Source: Phytophthora colocasiae (lineage: Eukaryota > Oomycota > Peronosporomycetes > Peronosporales > Peronosporaceae). Taken from it: a stretch of DNA of 64,000 bases. The notes beneath the pieces were generated by a model. The model did no database searches. It was not told the DNA's origin and worked only from the letters and a program-made list of their open reading frames with translations. Numbering within the stretch: position 1 is the first letter of the stretch; every line of letters begins with the position of its first letter. Positions 57,901 through 64,000 of the stretch are shown one piece after another. The stretch covers positions 868,001-932,000 of the forward strand of contig JAGKQI010000096.1 in the NCBI GenBank assembly GCA_018806915.1, in the 5' to 3' direction. Made by a program: the position numbers and the translations under genes.

Positions 57901-58400
57901 ATGGCACTTTGGGTGCTTGCGGCTTTTCTGCCTCTGCTGCTGGCGTTTGGATCGCGAGGTGAGCGTTGAAAAATTGTTTAAAAAATCTTAGGGGATGCGG
58001 AACTTGTAACGCTCTGGCAGAGTTTGTGTTGACGGTTAACTCCTACCGAGAGCAGCCTGCAGTCACACCAACAGATCAAGTGTTCTGCTTGTTAGAAGGG
58101 ATTCGGAATGATACCGGACAGCCACTGACACTTGTGCACACAACGTTTCCCGAGCGGATTCAAAAGCTTTACTCGAATGAAAGCTTGCGAGATGCTTCAC
58201 GTATAATATTGACACTTTCGCATTTACTATTTGCTGCACTCAAGTATTTGCCATTGGTGGCGTAGAATTCTTCGGATATTAATGGGGACAGCATCGTTGA
58301 GTCGGTGCACGAGATCGCAATGTCGCTTTCGATTAATGAGATAGTCCGACAGGTTACGGTGGTAGCCGTGCTGAATTTTACCGTTACAGTTGGTCTAACA
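57901..58400 (+). pseudogene. Possible saposin-like secreted protein, frame not resolved
   Basis: ATG at 57901 opens MALWVLAAFLPLLLAFGSR, a good signal peptide. Downstream text at 57998-58200 reads CGTCNALAEFVLTVNSYREQ and TDQVFCLLEGIRNDTGQPLT, with cysteine spacing like saposins. Further text at 58267-58330 reads SSDINGDSIVESVHEIAMSL. The apparent first intron would be only about 33 bp and the phases do not match, and the second join also fails. It is either a real gene whose splice sites I misread or a decayed one. Confidence 0.4.
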
Positions 58401-58518
58401 AAGTCTAACTATTTCTAGCTAATCTCTGTCGTGGGCTCGCTGTAACCCGAGTTATGAAGATGTTGCATGCAGCGTTCACGTCACTAGATTGCGGAGTCTG
58501 GAACAGTAGCGAAGCTCG

Positions 58519-58674
58519 TTCACACAGTTCTTGATCTTGGCGGTAGCACAGTCAAATAATCGCGAAAATCTTCCCTTGATTACCAGATAGGTCTAGAAGT
58601 GTTGCTCCTTCGCACAGTTCTTGATCATGGCGGCGGCACAGTCAAATAATCGCTTGGTTCTCGCGAAAATCTTA
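58519..58674. repeat. Direct repeat of ~55-65 bp, period 90 bp
   Basis: Two copies of CACAGTTCTTGATC(T/A)TGGCGG... followed by CACAGTCAAATAATCG and CGCGAAAATCTT (58519-58573 and 58609-58674). It lies just outside the MULE's left terminal repeat and may be its subterminal sequence. Confidence 0.75.
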
Positions 58675-58707
58675 CCAGATCGGTGACCGCGAAGATAACC
58701 TCCAGTA

Positions 58708-60529
58708 GGGATCATATACGGTACAGATCTGATAAAGGATCTGACTCATCTCTTTGGTAGTGATCTGATAGCTGAACAGGAACATGTCAAAGAGGTAAAT
58801 GGGCGTGTATTCATTATTTGTCTGTACTCCTTGTCCGAACTAGATGTCACTAAGATACTTGCTAAATGTACTTACAGCTCACGCTTCTCACAGCACCATT
58901 TTCGGTGGTGCCTTCATCAGATGAGCTGTCGGACAACTGCTCTGTAGCCACAGGTGCTTCATCTTCAGAATCATCGCCGATATCCTCCGGTATCTCGGAT
59001 TGCTTTGGGTAGTTGGATCACCTCTCGAGGGGTCTTCGAGCTCGCCCGAGGAATGTCAGCAAGACGCTGGACGTACTCAGCCGAGATGGTCTTGATCACA
59101 CCTACGAAACTCGCCACACTTGGACGAGGTTTTGGAAAGTGGTTATTCAGTTCTCGATTAAACCTTTCCAACGGGTTATTTGTGCGTGCGATAAGCTCAT
59201 TGTTTAGGCCAGCCACGTTCCACACGGTCACGTCGTACTGCTCAATCCATGTTCTGTTGAAATACCCCAGAAGCCCCTCCACTTAACCTTTGAGTACGTT
59301 ATACTGGCCTCGGCGCAACGCCGACGGATTTCAATCTTTACCCATTTGATACAACGCTTAATAAGGCCGTGATCAATGACGGTAAGCATGTCGAGGACTC
59401 CTTGCTCATAGCAATAGCGCACTCTTCCTCTGGAAGCAGAAACCGCTTCATAGCGCGTCGTAGTGCCTGCTTCCAGTGGAAGAGGCAGCCAATTACGATG
59501 GCGTTGGGGAACTGCGACTGCACGGCCTGGATAAGGGCACTCTCGAAGTCACACACAACTTCGGCAGGCTCAAACTGCTGATCGGTGCCTTGCACCACGA
59601 AATGAATGATGTCCCAAAACGAATCTCCAGTTCGCGAAGTACTTAGCACGTAGTACACAGGTACATACAGGCCTGAAGCTCGGTCGTGCACCATGACAAT
59701 GACGCACTGCTTGTAGCCGTGTGGCACACAACGGAACGTTCCATCGATAAAAATGGTAGTTCCGTGGTAACGTAGCAGATTAACTAGGGAAGGTGGGCCC
59801 AACCGATTAGACGTAATGGGTTTGTTGAGGTTCTCTCGGTTCGCCGTGACATGATGAAACTGAAAGAAGGACACAGCTTCGTTCAGTGCTGTGGAAGAGG
59901 AGGGATTTCGATTGCCCGCGAACGTCCCCGCTGAAGTGCCGGTTTCTGGCTTGGTACACCCGACGAAGAACTTGTGGTTCAGATAATCCTTGTACGACAT
60001 GCTCATTGTTCGCACCGTAAAACTCATCTCGCACGACTTCCCAAATGCGCCGCGCTGGCTCAGCGACTTTTTCTATGAACAGCGTGTCTACTCTGTCCTT
60101 CATTGAACCCGTAACATCCACTGGGCTGGCGTCCGTAGCATCAACATTCCGACAGGTGTGGGGACGACCCAAGCTGTAGCCCATCGTACGAACATGGAAA
60201 AACATCGCCAGCACAGCCTTGACGCCAATGGCTGCACCGGTATGAACCTTTCTTCGAAGACATCCAGGCGCGCGTGTACTTGTAACCGCGGAAGTAGCAT
60301 GTTGTAGTCTCTGGCGAACTTGACCGCGGGTACGGCCTGGTAAATTGCTGCTGGAAGTTCCAGGTGTGTCCGGGAGAGACTCCATTTTACCGAATGAGCC
60401 TTCACTGTCTAAATGTCACCACCCGAGAGCTTACGCGGGCATCTATCCACCGTCCATTTCCAGATCTCAAAACAGATCCAGCAGAAAGGAAGTATGTACA
60501 GAGAACAGATCTGTACCGTATATGATCCC
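58708..60529 (-). mobile_element. MULE DNA transposon with matching terminal inverted repeats
   Basis: The ends 58708-58731 and 60506-60529 are perfect 24-bp inverted repeats (outer text GGGATCATATACGGTACAG). Similarity continues imperfectly outward, so the true ends may be up to about 60 bp further out. The interior is filled by a minus-strand MULE transposase. No target duplication was found at the 24-bp border, in line with longer ends. Confidence 0.8.
58950..60390 (-). pseudogene. MULE transposase, frameshifted
   Basis: Pieces from 60385 down to 58971 lie in several frames. The core at 59338-60027 has FIDGTFRCVPHGYKQCVIVM (first Asp), VVCDFESALIQAVQSQFPNA (second Asp) and IGCLFHWKQALRRAMKR (the CxxH-like region). 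The tail at 58971-59282 has RTNNPLERFNRELNNHFPKP, typical of MULE C-termini. At least two frame changes, near 59400 and 59290, disrupt it. The N-terminal ORF, 59807-60385, overlaps in another frame and may be partly shadow. Confidence 0.82.
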
Positions 60530-60830
60530 AACGAGGTTTTACCACCGCGAATGTCCTTGATCTTAGGCGTTTTCCGCTGTGCGTCTGCTGCTCACTCGGT
60601 CAATTTGTCCTGGTGACCTCGACCGACGTGAATGATGCTCTCGCACAGATCCCTCCAGTCATGAATGCGTCCAGGCCTGAATCTAGAGCCACCGCGTGGT
60701 GACCCCAGATCCTCTTGTTTCTCACTGAGTAAGTTTGAGACTGAGAGGAATTTAAGGCTGGTTGGGCACCTTGGTTGCAGTTCATTTAGCAATATTTTGC
60801 TGGCTGACTAAATTGTTCTTCAGCCTTCGT

Positions 60831-61101
60831 TGGAATCCTTTCTTCGCACTTCATGAGCCATGTCTGCTTGGAGTTCGCTGTCCAGCCAAACCAACAGCTA
60901 CGAGCTCGAGGAAAAGGAAGCGCTTGAAGTCTAATGCATTACGTTGATGCATGACACTCTTTGGTCACAACGTAGTTGAGATCCGGTGCTGTGCGGCAGC
61001 TCATTGACGCCACGTAAGGTGCAGGTGCCACTCATGGTGAGTCACCTGCACTGAGGTGGACCCGCAAACGTGGCCCTTCACCCCTTCTGCCACTCACTCA
61101 A
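60831..61101 (-). repeat. Dispersed repeat, copy 2
   Basis: Reverse-complement partner of 39459-39682, with about 18-25 bp extra inside each of two places, for example CAGCGAACTCCAAGCAGA. It sits in the gap upstream of PEX19. 60530-60830 holds nothing I can name. Confidence 0.8.
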
Positions 61102-61224
61102 GACGTCCTAGCCCAGAGTACACTTCAACTATGTCAACGTCAGCCATTTCCGTTACAAACTGTTTCATATCAGTTAACTGTTAAATAGTTAAAACAAGTT
61201 TCACGTCAAACTAACAAGCAAGCG

Positions 61225-62723
61225 ATGAGCAAAGCCGAGAGCGATACGAAGGCCCAAGAAGAGGTGGATCTGGACGACCTCCTGGACGGTAAACGCTTTA
61301 ATCTACATCTAGACATGTCCCTACCCCTTCACTTATCCTTTGTGCTGCTGTAGACGCTCTGGACGACTTTGCGGACGAGATGAACGCCGCACAAGCTTCA
61401 GAGATCTCAAATGTCCAACAAGAAGCCGCTGCTACTACTGCTGCGACGCAGGATAATGAAGATAACAAGTTACAGGAGGTTAGATAAGCTGTTAGTGGTC
61501 GAGAAGACACCGGTTATGAGGTTTTGACGCAGTTTTAACTGCAGAATATGGCCAAGTTCCTTGAGGACGCACAGAATCCAGAGTTCCAGAAGGTCCTGGA
61601 GCAAGCGTTTCGAGAACTAGGCACAGATGGTATCAAGTGACGTCTTGCAGTCAATGTGGAGTTGAAGAGATGATGATAATATGTTTTTGATTGATGCAGC
61701 GGATGCGGAGAATATTGAGCAGCTACTGGGGTCCTTGAAGACGGATGACAGCCAAACAGAGACGGACGACGTCAATGCTGGAGTTGCTAAGACACTGCAG
61801 AATATGGCAAAGGCAGCAGAAGATATGGAAGGTGTGGGTACGGCACAGGTCGAAGCTATGGGCGAAAATATGATGGCTGAGATGATGAAGAAGTTCGAGG
61901 AGATGGGGGAGAAGGTAGATGATCAATGGTATTTTATGCTGTGTATGGGTTATTGAGTTAAAGTGCATTTCAGAATGACTTCCAGGACTTGGTGGATGGT
62001 ATGATGCAGCAGCTGCTGTCGAAAGACGTCATGTACGACCCGATGAAGCAGATCTGTGAGCGGGTACGGTACTTCGCTATTGTGAAGAAGATGTGAAAGT
62101 GTTACTGACTCTTGACGCTCGTATTACGTGCAGTATCCTGAATGGTTAGCTGAGAAGGAGTCTTTACTGTCGAAAGAAGACTACGAAAGGTTAGTATTGT
62201 GGGCATTGTGAACAAGGTGTTGGCAGTCTCCATTAACATTTTGTGGGGTTTAGATACGGCAAGCAGTATCAGTACTTCCAGCAGATCGTGGCAGTGTATG
62301 AATCGGAGCCCGACAACTACGCTCGGTTGTCAGAGCTTATGCAGGAAATGCAGGAAACTGGCCAGCCCCCGTCCGAGATCGTGAAGGACCTTGCTCCAGG
62401 TAATCCCTTAGATGCTCTTGATGATGATAAAGCGGGTTTAACACTTACGTGCTCGATGTACAGGCTTGCAGTTTGATGATGAAGGAATGCCGATCATGCC
62501 CAACATGGTTCGTTTAGAGTCCTTTGCATTTACACTCTGCATACTGATTGTGTTTCTTCTCGCAGGGTCCTGGTATGTTCCCCGGCATGGCTGGAATGCC
62601 AGGCATGCCTCGTAAGTCTTCATTTTTGGGTGACGAACTATCTAGGTCTTTTTCTAATCACCTGTCAATGATATCTTTGTAGTTGGTGGTGCCCCTGGCC
62701 AGGAACAGTGCTCTATCATGTGA
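61225..62723 (+). CDS. PEX19: PEX19 peroxisomal membrane-protein chaperone
   Basis: Ten exons, all in phase: 61225-61288, 61354-61478, 61545-61629, 61700-61914, 61974-62063, 62134-62189, 62254-62399, 62464-62507, 62566-62611 and 62683-62723; 303 residues. The acidic N-terminus (VDLDDLLDDALDDFADEM) is the PEX3-binding region. The C-terminal cargo-binding domain has YDPMKQICERYPEWLAEKES, YEKYG-like YERYGKQYQYFQQIVAVYES and PPSEIVKDLAPGLQFDDEGM. The protein ends CSIM, a CaaX box for farnesylation, as in yeast and human PEX19. It binds newly made peroxisomal membrane proteins in the cytosol and delivers them to PEX3. Introns are 50-78 bp. Confidence 0.96.
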
Positions 62724-62854
62724 CTTGATCGTAATTGCGCATATTGAAAAGATCGGCATAAGCTTAGCTGCTATTCCCTTCATAACATTGCTAGAGGATT
62801 GCAACTGACTGTCGCTTTCTATCTTAGACCTAGCGCCTGTTCAATCACTACATC

Positions 62855-63871
62855 ATGCAGCACCTCGACGCAATTTCTCTTGGTGTGTTTTCGTACTTAC
62901 AGGCCCACGAACGAGTGTCTCGTGTCGAAGCGAAGCCCTTAGTTGGAGCTACACAAGTAGAACTTCGGCTGTGGGAACAGGTTGGATTAGAAATTGTTTT
63001 AACTTTCACTACTTTCGTGTCGGTTCTTACTCTAGTTCAGAAAAACTCTCCGTTTGTGCTTCCAGATGACTTGAAGCGGTTCTATTCAACCGCAAACGGC
63101 CTGTCAGTGAAGTGGTTCGCGCCGTTCCGAGGTAAACAGCTCATTATTTCAGATGACGTATTTGCACTTACAGCTATTCAGACCACACCACTTTAGTAGG
63201 ACATTTCTTGGTGAACTCGCTTCAAAACTTGCAACGTCTCTCGATCACGGAGTTGCCTTCTCAATGTCGCTCTGCTGACCAACACCGACTGGATTTGAGA
63301 AAGGTACAACCGTCAGATATCTGTTGTCAACTTTGAGTAAGCTTTGTAACTTTTGCCTCCTTGACTTTCAGATCAGCCACCAAGAACTCACGGGGTTTTC
63401 TCTTGAGGAATCTCCGAGTTATGGAACTGTTGCTCTCGTCTACCTCGACGGTATTGTAACTATTACCAATTGCTTTCACCTGGTTAATTATTTTTTTTGT
63501 GAGCAGAAGAACCTCAAATTTGGTTTAGAGATTTGCGAGGTAGCTGGAGCTTCCTTGCAGAGACGTTCACCAACTATTACCGGATGATGCTTACTCACTT
63601 GGGCATCATATCATGGCAGGTATGTATGGCGTAGTGTGCTTTATTCACATTGCTGACATTTCTATTGAATAGACTATTTTCTCGGATGCTGGTGTTAACC
63701 CTATGCGAAAGGTAGATTACAAGTTTTGATGCTTACACAACGTACGTCAGGCTTACGCGGTTCCTTTAGCCTTGGCTTTACCTGTTTATTCCAAACCGAA
63801 TGTTACTTGATGAGCGGGATACGAAGGAAGGAAGCGCTGGAAAGCACCAAGGAGACAAGAAAGCTCTTTGA
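62855..63871 (+). CDS. TPGS2: Tubulin polyglutamylase complex subunit 2-like protein
   Basis: Seven exons, all in phase: 62855-62980, 63041-63131, 63182-63303, 63372-63450, 63507-63619, 63673-63711 and 63770-63871; 223 residues. Family features are VEAKPL...LRLWEQKNSPFVLP, DDLKRFYSTANGLSVKWFAP, FLVNSLQNLQRL, TVALVYLDEEPQIWFRDLRG, then LGIISWQTIFSDAGVNPMRK and PWLYLFIPNRMLLDE. TPGS2 is an SMI1/KNR4-like subunit of the complex that adds glutamate chains to tubulin of axonemes. It follows PEX19 by 131 bp on the same strand. The predicted protein is shorter than animal TPGS2 by a basic tail. A small upstream exon cannot be excluded. Confidence 0.85.
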
Positions 63872-64000
63872 TAATAACAAAATCTGCCGCACGTTTATTG
63901 GGTTAGCCACCTGTGCTCAGTAGATACAGCAACACTGTCAGGTTCGCTGTCATCCTCCAAGCACAAAATACTTTCATCTTTATACTTCAGCTGCGCATAG

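Overview
The window comes from an oomycete, most probably a Phytophthora or close relative. It holds two secreted proteins with an RxLR-dEER arrangement (RMLR, then EER). Its genes have short GT-AG introns of about 35-255 bp and are closely packed between blocks of mobile DNA. Two membrane-anchored plasmepsin V-like aspartic proteases and a Crypton-type tyrosine recombinase also fit. A tubulin polyglutamylase subunit suits an organism with flagellated spores. Species cannot be fixed from sequence alone.

Layout. 1-10.8 kb: a 5'-partial multi-exon gene on the minus strand, then an accessory island. The island holds two near-identical RxLR effector genes in a large inverted repeat (arms 1954-2783 and 2950-3779), a decayed third paralogue, and four tandem copies of a ~1158-bp unit (4393-9026). 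It ends at a coiled-coil gene on the plus strand. Pieces of one exon of the first gene lie on the inner side and at the far edge of the island, so the island was built by rearrangement between two old neighbours. 10.8-18.1 kb: ankyrin/coiled-coil protein, CTP synthase, a PARP-like ADP-ribosyltransferase fold fused to two B-boxes, and a hypothetical protein. 18.1-38.1 kb: two plasmepsin V-like protease paralogues on the same strand, 14 kb apart. The gap is filled almost entirely by nested transposons: a copia LTR element with 5-bp target duplication carrying a MULE inside it, a Tc1/mariner relic, and an APE-type LINE split by a Crypton. 38.1-57.7 kb: mostly housekeeping and regulatory genes (small ankyrin protein, SPX protein, VAP, FAR1/ZSWIM3-like zinc protein, nucleolin-like protein, GPATCH1-like splicing factor, PX-RING protein, repeat-rich surface protein, START protein, double-MSP protein). 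57.7-61.2 kb: a poorly resolved secreted-protein relic, a MULE with terminal inverted repeats, and a dispersed repeat. 61.2-63.9 kb: a ten-exon PEX19 with a C-terminal CaaX box, and a seven-exon TPGS2-like gene.

Themes. Secretion and host interaction appear in the RxLR pair, the cysteine-rich surface protein and the two plasmepsin V-like proteases, which belong to the family linked to processing of export motifs. Membrane contact and phosphate or lipid biology appear in the VAP, the double MSP, SPX, PX and START proteins. Ribosome and RNA biology appear in the nucleolin-like and G-patch proteins. Exon coordinates were derived by hand from splice signals and reading-frame continuity; no alignment or expression data were available.
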